A stretch of 20,983 bases of DNA from JBBIGV01 sp037447335 (GCA_037447335.1 JBBIGV010000063.1:1-20983), one strand, 5' to 3'. Counted from the first letter of the stretch, positions 7,735 to 15,514 are shown. Program-made: numbers and translations. The notes: generated from the letters alone by a model not told the origin.

Positions 7735-9280
7735 ATGAATTTTTCTCCTTCTCGTGTTTCTACAGCTATTGTTATCCTGCTGACACAGGCAGTGAATCTG
7801 AATTTGTTTGCTCAGTTTGGAGGCGGCTATTATGTTTATAATACAGTTAAGCTGCCCGATACAATCTATACATTCGGCACAACCACAGTACCCGTATCAT
7901 TCGACCTCGAAAATGTAAAAGCAGTAGGCATTGATAAAACACAGGTTGCGAACGGACTGAATTTTAACGGCATGATGTACAACCCCGCACTACTGTCGGA
8001 AAAAAGAACACGATTTGACGTTTTGGGTGTAAGTGCCAGTCTTCCTCCGGAGACCTTTACAGCAGCCGACTTTGTAAAGCAGAATGTTAGGAATTTTACT
8101 AAGGGCGATTTTTTCAAAGTCATTCAGCAGGGAATCCTTGACTATGTCGAGGCAATTAAAGCACAGAACTCTGAACTGTTGATAGCGGCAGCTAAAAAAA
8201 ATCAACAGCGGCCTGGTATTTCCTAAGGAACTTATGACAGATCTTGTTGGCGATCCGAGCAACCCGCTCGTTCACGGTATTAAAGTAGCGCCGGATATAC
8301 AAATACAGGTTGACAATATTGGATTTACGCTTCACAACAACACACAAATTGGTTTTACTGTAATACCGACTGAGTTCCTGGTTGAATTAAGCAAGCTGGA
8401 TATACCGGAAGACGGGTAGTTGTTTAACGAGCAAACTCTTTACAGTTTGCTTGCTATTCTTGATGAAATTATAACTAATATAGATAATGCTTCCATCGGT
8501 CTGCTTCCGCAGGCTTTTGCGTTCAGCTATGCTGATATTGTTTCAACTGTTGGTTATGGAATGGACTTCGGTAAATACATTAGTCTTGGCGCTAACCTTA
8601 AAGTAATTAACCGTAGATTTTCAACAAAGTTTATCACTTACGATAACTATGATAATATATTGGCGGATGCAAGGCGCGATATTAAAAAATCTATCTGGGC
8701 ATTTACAATGGATATTGGTGCGCTTGCTAAATTTGAAGATATCGGAATGCGTGTGGGTTTATCATTACAAAACATAATACCGCCCAAGAAGATAAGCTCG
8801 AGCATCGATTTCCCGCTTAACTTAACAGGATATGATTACTACAGAGACCCCAACACAGGTGAAAAAGTTGTAGGCTTTGTAGATCAGAGCGGCAACATTC
8901 AGAAAAACCCTAACGGCGATACAATGCTGGTGGCTTATACTCAGTTATACGAGGTCTTCTTCCCTTTTGATCTCAGCGCTCCTTTCCTCGGCAATCTCGG
9001 TATAATGCAAAGTATAACTAAAGATTGGGATGTATCTCTTGATATTTATGATATGTTTGCACAGGACTCAAAATTTGTTGGCTATACCGAAAGAATCCGT
9101 TTGGGTACCGAATACAGATTCCTCGACAATATGTTCGCTGTAAGACTTGGTTTTTCCGATCATCATATTGCAGCAGGAGCCGGCTTCAATTTTAACTACT
9201 TCCAGCTTGACGCAGCCTATGCGTTTGATAATTTTGTTTATAGCCAGGCATTGTATGCGCAAATTAAATTTGGTTTTTAA
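7735..9280 (+). pseudogene. Outer-membrane beta-barrel protein (TraF/FadL-like), broken by a frameshift and a stop
   Basis: Three consecutive fragments make one protein of about 515 residues. It starts with a signal peptide (LFA-QFGGG). A MMYNPALL stretch near residue 82 is typical of barrel proteins often annotated as TraF-like or FadL-like, and the end LYAQIKFGF has the terminal Phe expected of an outer-membrane strand. The first lesion is in a run of eight A (8194-8201): seven A would continue the frame as AAKKINSGLVFPKELMTDLV. The second is TAG at 8417-8419, between IPEDG and LFNEQTL, most simply a mutated TGG or CAG. Downstream sequence remains well conserved and in frame to the TAA, so decay is recent or the lesions are errors. 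Transported substrate and partners are unknown. Confidence 0.75.
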
Positions 9281-9318
9281 AAATGAAACCTTCGTTAATA
9301 ATTTATATCAATAGTTTT

Positions 9319-9418
9319 CCCGGTTTGAAAATTCATCCCGAATAATATTTTTTCCGGTGATTTCTGTATATTCTTCACCATTAACCCGCTTGAAAAACCA
9401 AACCGAATAATATTTTTT
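9319..9418. repeat. Imperfect 35-nt direct repeat
   Basis: Copy 1 (9319-9353) and copy 2 (9385-9418) both read CCCG, then a TTGAAAA-type middle, then an exact 16-base match, CCGAATAATATTTTTT. The copies start 66 bp apart. The segment between them has no match elsewhere that I can see. Confidence 0.6.
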
Positions 9419-9473
9419 GTCACTACTTAGCGGACAGCAGGAGTTTTAGCCAATAAACTAAGCGCTTCAAAAA

Positions 9474-9596
9474 CATTTGACAAAATTACTTGAACCACAA
9501 TAGGCACATAGTTCACATAGGGAAACAGATAGATAAAGTTCTATGTGAAAACTGCTATGTGTTCTATGTGTCTATGTGGTAAAAAATCATTTGACA
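9474..9596. mobile_element. MITE-like inverted repeat flanked by 9-bp direct repeats
   Basis: The left arm (9494-9520) and right arm (9555-9580) are imperfect complements, built of repeated CTATGTG or its complement CACATAG, and end in ACCACA and GTGGT. They differ by a short mismatch, one transition and one indel. Outside them, CATTTGACA occurs exactly at 9474-9482 and 9588-9596, which could be a target-site duplication. No transposase is present. Similar CTATGTG-rich sequence is common between genes in this bacterial group. Confidence 0.45.
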
Positions 9597-9701
9597 GTTT
9601 TGCTCTCGCGAAGATGTATTTTACACCTTTTGTTGAGTAGTTACTATTTATTTAAGAATTATGAATTAACCCGAACTTTAACATAAAAAGCTGAACTGAA
9701 A

Positions 9702-10937
9702 ATGAAACCCTTTCACCAGCGGGGGATTCTTACAACAGCCAGAGAAGCTGCTGTAACTGTAGTATTAATAACCGGTCTTTCCATAAGCATGATGTCTGCT
9801 TATTCATCATCGCAGTTGATCATTAAACTTACAGCACTTTTTATTTCTGCATTAACTTTCTTATTAGCTGTGAAGCCGGATCTGCATGCCTTGCTTAAAA
9901 ATTCCGGGTTCAGGCAGTTATTATTAATATTTATATTTATAACAGCAATATTTGCTGCAACGCTGTTTTACTCAGCCAATACAGTTTTTGGATTACAAAA
10001 AGTCATTCACTTCATTATAACTTCAGGATTTGTTCTTGTGTTATATCTTTACCTGTCAACACTAAGTCCGGATCGGTTCAAAATTGCTCTTATCACCACA
10101 GGCGTTTATGCTTTTCTTTTTATTTTTACTGCTGTTCTGGCTGCTCCGTTTGTTTATAATGTTATTTATGAATTTGAATTTACAAGGTGCAGTCATATTC
10201 TTAGCGGAAGATTAATCGGTACAGTTATTATCGTGTTATTGTTCCTGATGATTTACGACTGGGATAGTTTTAACAAAGGCACACTTGTGGTTTATTTGAT
10301 TTATCTTTTGTACGGCCTGTTTTTTATAGGTTCAAGAGCCGCTATTATTACTGTAAATATAATTTTGATACTTACTTTTCTCTTCTTCGTCAGCAAACCC
10401 GAAATTGCACGGGGGTTAAAGCTGGCATGGTTAACCCTGGTTGCGATTTCTGCGTTATTCATTTTCTTTGCACCTCACCCGAATGAAGCCGCTTCAGACA
10501 GATACGAAAACCTGATTAAAATTTTTGCCGAGCCGGATTACATTGATTCACCAATACAGGCGCGTGTAGTTGCCTGGAATGCTGCAATTGATATGATTAA
10601 AGAAGATCCGCTTTTCGGCAAAGGGATTGGGGGGTTCAGGAGCCAATACGAAAGCGGAATTACAGGCTGGATAAAATATCCCCATAATATATTCCTTAAC
10701 GTAACAGTTGAATTCGGATTGATCGGACTTATTTTATTTCTGTATCTGCTTTATAAAATATTTAAAGCGGCAATCAGAACATCACCCGCTTTGTTCTTTT
10801 ACGCCTTATTCGGATTGATATTTGCTCAGTTCACAAAAGATATTTCAACACAAACAATATTCTGGATATCGCTCATATTCCTTGTTAATGCATCAACCAT
10901 TAATATGAAATATTTAATAGACAGGATGGATATTTAA
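9702..10937 (+). CDS. O-antigen ligase-like polytopic membrane protein (Wzy_C family)
   Basis: The 411-residue protein is almost entirely hydrophobic, with about ten or more membrane spans. One large loop lies between about residues 255 and 330 (PNEAASDRYENLIKIF through KYPHNIFLN), the usual periplasmic loop of the family. G-S-R-A-A near 208-212 and H328 in PHNIFLNVTVEFGLIG match conserved Arg and His positions of WaaL/Wzy_C proteins. These enzymes join or polymerise undecaprenyl-linked glycans, or ligate O-antigen to lipid A core. Ligase and polymerase cannot be separated by sequence. No other glycan genes are in the window, so its pathway partners are not visible. The stop is 37 bp from the convergent DUF1858 gene. 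Confidence 0.8.
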   Translation: MKPFHQRGILTTAREAAVTVVLITGLSISMMSAYSSSQLIIKLTALFISALTFLLAVKPDLHALLKNSGFRQLLLIFIFITAIFAATLFYSANTVFGLQKVIHFIITSGFVLVLYLYLSTLSPDRFKIALITTGVYAFLFIFTAVLAAPFVYNVIYEFEFTRCSHILSGRLIGTVIIVLLFLMIYDWDSFNKGTLVVYLIYLLYGLFFIGSRAAIITVNIILILTFLFFVSKPEIARGLKLAWLTLVAISALFIFFAPHPNEAASDRYENLIKIFAEPDYIDSPIQARVVAWNAAIDMIKEDPLFGKGIGGFRSQYESGITGWIKYPHNIFLNVTVEFGLIGLILFLYLLYKIFKAAIRTSPALFFYALFGLIFAQFTKDISTQTIFWISLIFLVNASTINMKYLIDRMDI

Positions 10938-10974
10938 ATCGAAGCTTTTGATTACCAGACTATTCCATGCGCGT

Positions 10975-11484
10975 TTATTTAAGAAAATAATTCCTGACTT
11001 CAGCGCTGTTTATTTTTTCAGTATAAACCTCAAAGCCCTTGTTTACAAGAATGTCAAGTAATGGTGCGGGCACGAATGGCGTAATGAGCAGGTAAACCTC
11101 TCCCTTATTCATTGAATTTGTTTCGGTCATAACTTTGTTGATCGGATGAACGCCGTTTTCAAGATCTTCCCTTGCATCGTATTTAAGTTTAATATTTTCT
11201 GTCCACACAGGTTTTTTATTTTTATTCTGAGTGCTTTCTGATTTAACAGAAACCTGTTCTTGTCCGATTTCATTCCTCAGCGTGTTTATCATTTCTGCAA
11301 GAGAAACGCCGCCTACAACTGAAGCCTGTTTAAGTGAGGTTACTCTTGCAATCGTTTTTCGAAGTACCGGATTCTTAAGCTTTTTAAATACCGGCGCTAT
11401 TCCAATAAGTGTATCTTCAAGCTGTGGATATGTTTCAAGCAGCTCGTGAACGTTTGTATCGGGTGTAATTATTAACTTATTCAT
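10975..11484 (-). CDS. DUF1858-DUF2249 protein
   Basis: The 169-residue product has two small domains joined by a polar, Lys- and Asn-rich linker near residues 76-92. Residues 1-75 match DUF1858 (ITPDTNVHELLETYPQLEDTL, with VASVVGGVSL-like ASVVGGVSLAEMI at 54-66). Residues 98-168 match DUF2249, a TusA-like fold (KYDARED at 101-107, then GEVYLLITPFVPAPLLDIL). DUF1858 also occurs next to hemerythrin-type and redox proteins. No cysteine is present, so a TusA-type sulfur-carrier role is unlikely. It is the last gene of the minus-strand operon, starting 11 bp after the DUF438 stop. Its function is unknown; a partner role for the DUF438 protein is inferred from position. Confidence 0.8.
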   Translation of the reverse strand: MNKLIITPDTNVHELLETYPQLEDTLIGIAPVFKKLKNPVLRKTIARVTSLKQASVVGGVSLAEMINTLRNEIGQEQVSVKSESTQNKNKKPVWTENIKLKYDAREDLENGVHPINKVMTETNSMNKGEVYLLITPFVPAPLLDILVNKGFEVYTEKINSAEVRNYFLK

Positions 11485-11495
11485 AATATCCTTAT

Positions 11496-12728
11496 TTAAT
11501 TATCATACGTTAGTAATCTTCTCTCGCCTTCGACAGCCCGGAAAGGATTGATATCCTGTGTTACCTCAAGCGTTCCCAAATATTCACCCTTCTTTCCTCT
11601 TACTGCATAGTAGGCTATATGAACATACTTTCCTTTGAAGTTAATCCAGAACTTTGCCGAATCCTGTTTGCCTTCACGAAAGTCATTCACAATCTGTTCA
11701 ACTATATGCACGCTTTTTGGCGGATGACAAAACTGTACCTTCCTTCCGAGTATAGCATTATTTCTTTCGAATATTCTGTCCTCACCATGCGAAAAGAACT
11801 TAACGCGGTCGTCTTTATCTACAAAAGTCAGGTCAACCGGCAAACTATTGAACAACGCTTCAAGCTCTTCAACCGAAAAAGAACCTGTTGACAACTGAAT
11901 TCTTCCGTTAGCATCCTGCTGAGGTTCAACATACCCTTCAATTTGCGGCACCCATTTTTCTGTTGGAGAGAACAGGCAGTAACCAATTTCATCACTCTGC
12001 TTATATATTTCGTACCAGTCTATTTCAGTAAAAGCATCCATGCACATGGGGAAAAGAATATTCTCTTCTTTATAAATCATCTCCTCAATAGCTTTGACTG
12101 CTGGTGCAAGAACAAATTCAATGTAACCAACAAGCTCGCCAGCAATAACCTTACTGCTTTCGCGAAAAAGTTTCTGTGCCGACTTCAGGAACTCTCTTAC
12201 TTCATCATGTTTTCCCCACATAACCATTGGCGGACCGGTAATGCTGTATTTTTCAAGATAAGGGAATACAAGATTTTCTTTTCTTACATAATGTTTCTCA
12301 ACATCCATCAAAGAATTAAACGCAGAACGTATTTTCAGGAGAAGTTCTTCCGCATCGGAAGTTTCTTCCATTAATTCCGCCTGCCTGAACATACTTTTTA
12401 GATCAATCAACTGTTTGGTTAACTCTGCATTCTCTTTACTCATTGTATCAACAGGATGACCGGCAGGAACGCTTCTTGCTGAAGACAGATCAATTTTACC
12501 CTTAAGTGCATCTGTATGAATATCACAAAACTTCAGCACTTCCTTTTGCGGCAAGCCTTCATTTATAAGCTCCTGCTCTGCCCTTACAACCTCGCCATAA
12601 GGAACACTACCCATTAATTCGGTTAACTTCTGCCGTGTCTCTTCAACGCTAACGCCTTTGTGAAGATCGAGTATTAATTTCTTTAACTGATCCACTCTCA
12701 TTTTACTATTATCTAATACTTCACTCAT
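11496..12728 (-). CDS. DUF438 / hemerythrin / PAS sensor protein
   Basis: The 410-residue product shows three parts. Residues 10-78 are DUF438 (LKKLILDLHKG through EVLKFCDIHTDALKG). Residues 90-230 are a hemerythrin-type helical domain with plausible di-iron ligands H91, H146, E151, H174 and E221/E222 (KHYVRKENLVFP, GKHDEVREF, YKEENILFP). Residues 290-392 are a PAS domain of the type usual in this family (VDLTFVDKDDRVKFFS, GRKVQFCHPPKSV, GTLEVTQDI). Di-iron proteins of this kind sense or repair damage by oxygen or nitric oxide (compare YtfE/ScdA); the PAS domain suggests sensing of a ligand or redox state. There is no output domain, so it probably signals through a partner. It lies 42 bp after the iron-sulfur gene in the same operon. 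Confidence 0.88.
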   Translation of the reverse strand: MSEVLDNSKMRVDQLKKLILDLHKGVSVEETRQKLTELMGSVPYGEVVRAEQELINEGLPQKEVLKFCDIHTDALKGKIDLSSARSVPAGHPVDTMSKENAELTKQLIDLKSMFRQAELMEETSDAEELLLKIRSAFNSLMDVEKHYVRKENLVFPYLEKYSITGPPMVMWGKHDEVREFLKSAQKLFRESSKVIAGELVGYIEFVLAPAVKAIEEMIYKEENILFPMCMDAFTEIDWYEIYKQSDEIGYCLFSPTEKWVPQIEGYVEPQQDANGRIQLSTGSFSVEELEALFNSLPVDLTFVDKDDRVKFFSHGEDRIFERNNAILGRKVQFCHPPKSVHIVEQIVNDFREGKQDSAKFWINFKGKYVHIAYYAVRGKKGEYLGTLEVTQDINPFRAVEGERRLLTYDN

Positions 12729-12770
12729 TGTATTACTCTTGTTTTCTGTTTAAAAAAAATTGATATGTTA

Positions 12771-13607
12771 TTATACTTCAACGTCTTTAATCACTTCACC
12801 ATTCACTCCGATTACCACCACTCTCAAAGGAATATTTTTGCCGGATGTTTCAATTGCATTCGCCGCAAGCTGGTACAAGCCGCTGCAGCATGGAACCTGC
12901 ATTATTGTTACTGTAATTGATCTGAGTTCTGATACTTTTATCATTTCAACAAGCTTATCAAGATAAATTTGCTGATTCTCATCAAGCTTTGGACATGCAA
13001 TTGCAATGCTTTTTCCATTCATAAAATCCTTATGAAAATCGCCGTATGCAAAAGCGCAGCAATCTGCTGCAAGCAGCAGGTCCGAATTCTGAAAATAATT
13101 AGCATAAGGTGAAATCAGATGAAGCTGCACAGGCCATTGAGTAAGCCGTGAACCTCTCTTACCCGTTTCATCACTTCCGTTAGTTGGCTCAAAGCTGAAC
13201 TGGTGGCTGCCCGGGCACCCGCCCCGCTGATTTGAAGCGACTCTTCTTTCACCTGCAAGAGGATTAACAATTCCTTTCTCAGATAAATATTCTACAGCTT
13301 GCTGGAAATATTCCATCTCATCATGTTCTATCAGATGCTCAAGATGTGCTTTAATTACGTTTGAGCCGCCATTGACTATATATTCCATTACCTTTCGTTC
13401 ATTATACGGTTCTGCCTCTCTTTCCTCAATTGTGATTGCGCCGGTGGGGCAGTATCCCAAACAAGCGCCAAGCCCATCGCAGAACAAGTCGCTTATCAAT
13501 CTGGCTTTTCCGTCTATTATTTGTAGTGCACCTTCGTGGCAGGACGGCACACAATCGCCGCATCCATCGCACAGCGCTTCGTCTATTTTAACTATTTTTC
13601 TAATCAT
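12771..13607 (-). CDS. Double ferredoxin-like iron-sulfur protein
   Basis: The 278-residue product begins with two ferredoxin motifs. The first is complete (C13, C16, C19, C23 in CDGCGDCVPSCHEGA). The second is CDGLGACLGYCPTGA (C43, C49, C53): Leu stands at residue 46 where the second Cys is expected, so it may hold a 3Fe-4S or atypical cluster. The rest is not a ferredoxin. It has CPGSHQF at 131, CC at 183-184, C205 in IACPKLD, and CC at 240-241 in VPCCSGL, which could form a further metal or redox centre. No membrane span or signal is seen. It is the first gene of the minus-strand operon. An electron-transfer role linked to the DUF438 protein is inferred. Confidence 0.82.
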   Translation of the reverse strand: MIRKIVKIDEALCDGCGDCVPSCHEGALQIIDGKARLISDLFCDGLGACLGYCPTGAITIEEREAEPYNERKVMEYIVNGGSNVIKAHLEHLIEHDEMEYFQQAVEYLSEKGIVNPLAGERRVASNQRGGCPGSHQFSFEPTNGSDETGKRGSRLTQWPVQLHLISPYANYFQNSDLLLAADCCAFAYGDFHKDFMNGKSIAIACPKLDENQQIYLDKLVEMIKVSELRSITVTIMQVPCCSGLYQLAANAIETSGKNIPLRVVVIGVNGEVIKDVEV

Positions 13608-13622
13608 TTTAGTGTTTTTATA

Positions 13623-13646
13623 TAATCAGATATTTTTATCTGATTA
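13623..13646. promoter_or_regulatory. 10-bp dyad, candidate operator of the iron-sulfur operon
   Basis: TAATCAGATA (13623-13632) and TATCTGATTA (13637-13646) are perfect complements with a TTTT spacer. The dyad ends 15 nt before the iron-sulfur gene's ATG and overlaps the downstream edge of the candidate -7 box, so a bound protein would block transcription start. The symmetric GATA-N4-TATC core resembles in layout, but does not match, the TTGAT-N4-ATCAA site of Crp/Fnr regulators. It could instead form a small hairpin in the leader. Confidence 0.5.
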
Positions 13647-13675
13647 AATTTACGCCCTTTCTTAATTAATCGCAA
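13645..13675 (-). promoter_or_regulatory. Candidate Bacteroidota-type promoter of the iron-sulfur operon
   Basis: On the minus strand TTG (13675-13673) is followed after 20 bases by TAAATTTA (13652-13645). This matches the group's TTG-N19-21-TAnnTTTG form except for the last base. Transcription would start inside the dyad, about 30 nt before the first gene. Confidence 0.45.
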
Positions 13676-13777
13676 GTAAATTCGTGAGTTTGATTTGGAA
13701 TTCTTTTCAGGTATCCATTGTTGTATTCTTTGCAAGTATGGTTATTTATTTAAGGAATTATTATTAAGTTAGCAATT

Positions 13778-14439
13778 ATGAAAACCGGTAAGATAAACGA
13801 GATCGTCTTTCTCGATTTTTTTAATAGTCTGTCCGATGGACAAAAAGAGCGCTGCGGGGAAATTATCAGAGACCTGTTAGCCGATAAAACTGATATTACC
13901 GGCATTTACCTCGATCTCTACCAAAGATCATTATATGCCGTCGGTAAGATGTGGGATCATAGTAAACTTTCCGTAGCCGAAGAGCATATGGCAACAAAGA
14001 TCATCGAGAATCTTGTAAATCTTTTCCGTCCATTCACCAACGGAAGGCATGTAAATAAAACTGCAGTTATAAGCTGTATAGATAAAGAATACCACGAGCT
14101 TGGCGCAAGGATGGCTGCAAACATTTTTGAGTTTAACGGGTGGAATACTTATTTCCTTGGTGCTTCTTTACCCACACGGGAAATAGTAAGGTTTGTTGAC
14201 TCAAAAAAAAACCTGATGTGGTCGGTCTGTCTTTTAATCTCTATCTCAACCTGCACAGGCTTACAGACGTAATTGATAAGATAAGGAAAAACCACCCCGA
14301 TATATTAATTATAATTGGCGGGCAGGGATTAAAAGAAGAAAAGGATAATATCATTCCTTCACTCGGTAACGTAAAATATTTTGAAGATATAAAGCAACTC
14401 GATAACTTCCTTAAATCCGAAGAAGCTAAAAAGATTTAA
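13778..14439 (+). CDS. Stand-alone CarH/AerR-like cobalamin-binding protein, frameshifted in an A run
   Basis: With one base restored, the product is 220 residues. Residues 5-90 are a helical cap with the motif W59-x9-E69-H70, the signature that packs over adenosylcobalamin in the CarH photoreceptor. Residues 94-144 begin the B12-binding Rossmann fold, with E104-x-H106-x-x-G109 giving the lower axial His. The second half continues as KPDVVGLSFNLYLNL and IIIGGQGL. There is no HTH domain, unlike CarH, as in the antirepressor AerR. CarH has His right after the Trp; here Asp60 comes first and His61 second. The run of nine A at 14203-14211 should be ten to stay in frame; as read, the product stops at 14272 (164 residues). 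The gene is divergent from the iron-sulfur operon. A light- or cobalamin-sensing role is inferred. Confidence 0.8.
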
Positions 14440-14757
14440 AATCCCGATAGAAGGCAATTCATTATTCAAAATAACATTGCTTTGTACTTTGCCGGCTGCC
14501 TTTCCTAACGGAAGGTAAACGGATATATGTTGGGATAGTCTGCTGTCAGGCAGATTAGGAATGATACTCCGACACCACGATCACTCCACTGTCAACCCGA
14601 ATCCTGTCCATCAAAGGCGGATTGTTTGGGATTATTTCAGATTCACCCAATCACCAGGATTTCAAATTCCATCGCTGTTTCGTCCTCTGCTCAATAATTT
14701 TTGCCTCTCATAATAAATATTTGATTGCTCACCTGTATTCAACTAATTTCGGGGGAG
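14440..14757. other. Intergenic stretch with nothing recognised
   Basis: These 318 bp hold no reading frame with family features and no strong hairpin with a T-tract. Only short imperfect stems are visible, for example TCTGC/GCAGA near 14538-14553. Confidence 0.5.
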
Positions 14758-15129
14758 ATGAGAAAGTTATTTTCAATATTGAAACACACCGGTGCACTTG
14801 AAGCTGTTATTTGGATTGCGGCATTAACTTACCTTGCACTTGTCACTATTGATTCCGCTTCTCATTTATCATTCTGTGTTTTTAAGAATATCGGGATTGG
14901 ATTTTGTCCCGGCTGCGGGATCGGCGCTTCCATCTATCTTACAATACATATGAAAATTGCCGAGGCAATTGCTGCTCATCCGTTAGGTCCGATTGCCGTC
15001 ATTATTCTGGTACATAGAATTTTCACCCTCACAAAAACTGCCTTCAATTATTTCCGAAACCATCAACACAATAAAATTCAAAAAGGAGAAAGCCATGGCA
15101 AACCTGATACATCTTATGCCAAACCTTGA
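14758..15129 (+). CDS. DUF2752 membrane protein
   Basis: The 123-residue product matches DUF2752. It has a first membrane span at about 15-33, the hallmark C50-P-G-C53-G with the following helix GASIYLTIHMKIAEAIAAHP, and a second span at about 77-92. The paired cysteines suggest a metal or redox site near the membrane face, but no function is established. The frame is open from TTG 14725; ATG 14758 is preferred because translation from it starts with a normal basic N-terminus, although the GGGGGAG before it is too close to be a normal ribosome site. The gene overlaps the TM2 gene start by 35 bp, so the two are probably coupled. Confidence 0.8.
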   Translation: MRKLFSILKHTGALEAVIWIAALTYLALVTIDSASHLSFCVFKNIGIGFCPGCGIGASIYLTIHMKIAEAIAAHPLGPIAVIILVHRIFTLTKTAFNYFRNHQHNKIQKGESHGKPDTSYAKP

Positions 15130-15442
15130 ATATGATGAAATGATGTACATTCAATCCCTCGTTAAAGAATTTGACGAAGAGAAGCTGAAACAGTTTGCAG
15201 CAATTTATAACTCACGCAGGAAAGACCCGCAAACAATCCTGCTGCTAACCCTTGTCGGATTCATCGGCATTGCCGGCGTGCAGAGATTCTTTTTAGATCA
15301 GATAGGAATGGGAATATTATATTTGTTCACCGGCGGGCTATGTCTTATCGGAACGATTGTAGACCTGGTGAATCATAAAAACCTTACTTTCAACTACAAT
15401 CAAAAAGTTGCTCGTCAGGTTATAGCAATGATCTCCGGCTAA
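15095..15442 (+). CDS. TM2-domain membrane protein
   Basis: The 115-residue product has a polar N-terminal part (residues 1-45, rich in Glu and Lys) and then the TM2 domain. Two spans, LLLTLVGFIGIAGVQRFFL at about 49-67 and GILYLFTGGLCLIGTIVDLV at about 73-92, are joined by a short D-Q-I-G-M turn. The pattern G-x-x-R-F-F and G-x-G-x-x-x-L matches the family. The ATG follows a good AAGGAG at 15082-15087 with 7-nt spacing, so this start is firm and excludes the longer frame from 14993. Its neighbour is a DUF2752 protein, a pairing also seen in other Bacteroidota. Its role is unknown. Confidence 0.88.
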   Translation: MANLIHLMPNLEYDEMMYIQSLVKEFDEEKLKQFAAIYNSRRKDPQTILLLTLVGFIGIAGVQRFFLDQIGMGILYLFTGGLCLIGTIVDLVNHKNLTFNYNQKVARQVIAMISG

Positions 15443-15482
15443 ATTAATCGGAGTGTCTCTATCCTTTATTGAAAGAAGCCGG

Positions 15483-15514
15483 CGCTTTTATGAGTGAGTA
15501 CAAAAGCGTCATTT
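15483..15514 (+). terminator. Possible terminator of the DUF2752-TM2 pair
   Basis: CGCTTTT (15483-15489) and AAAAGCG (15502-15508) pair around a 12-nt loop, followed by TCATTT. The T-tract is short and interrupted, so termination efficiency would be modest. Confidence 0.45.

Larger units (their letters stand above)
9281..9701. other. Gene-free region with two repeat families
   Basis: No reading frame with family features is present in these 421 bp. The left part contains an imperfect 35-nt direct repeat, and the middle contains an inverted repeat rich in CTATGTG; both are listed separately. The final 100 bp are AT-rich and probably hold the promoter of the O-antigen ligase-like gene. Confidence 0.65.

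Noticed and set aside
8417..8419. TAG read as an amino acid (recoding)
   Set aside because: The same gene also carries a frameshift, and I saw no other sign of TAG read as sense in the window. A simple mutation or error explains it better.
10975..11484. TusA-type sulfur carrier
   Set aside because: The DUF2249 part has the related fold, but the protein contains no cysteine.
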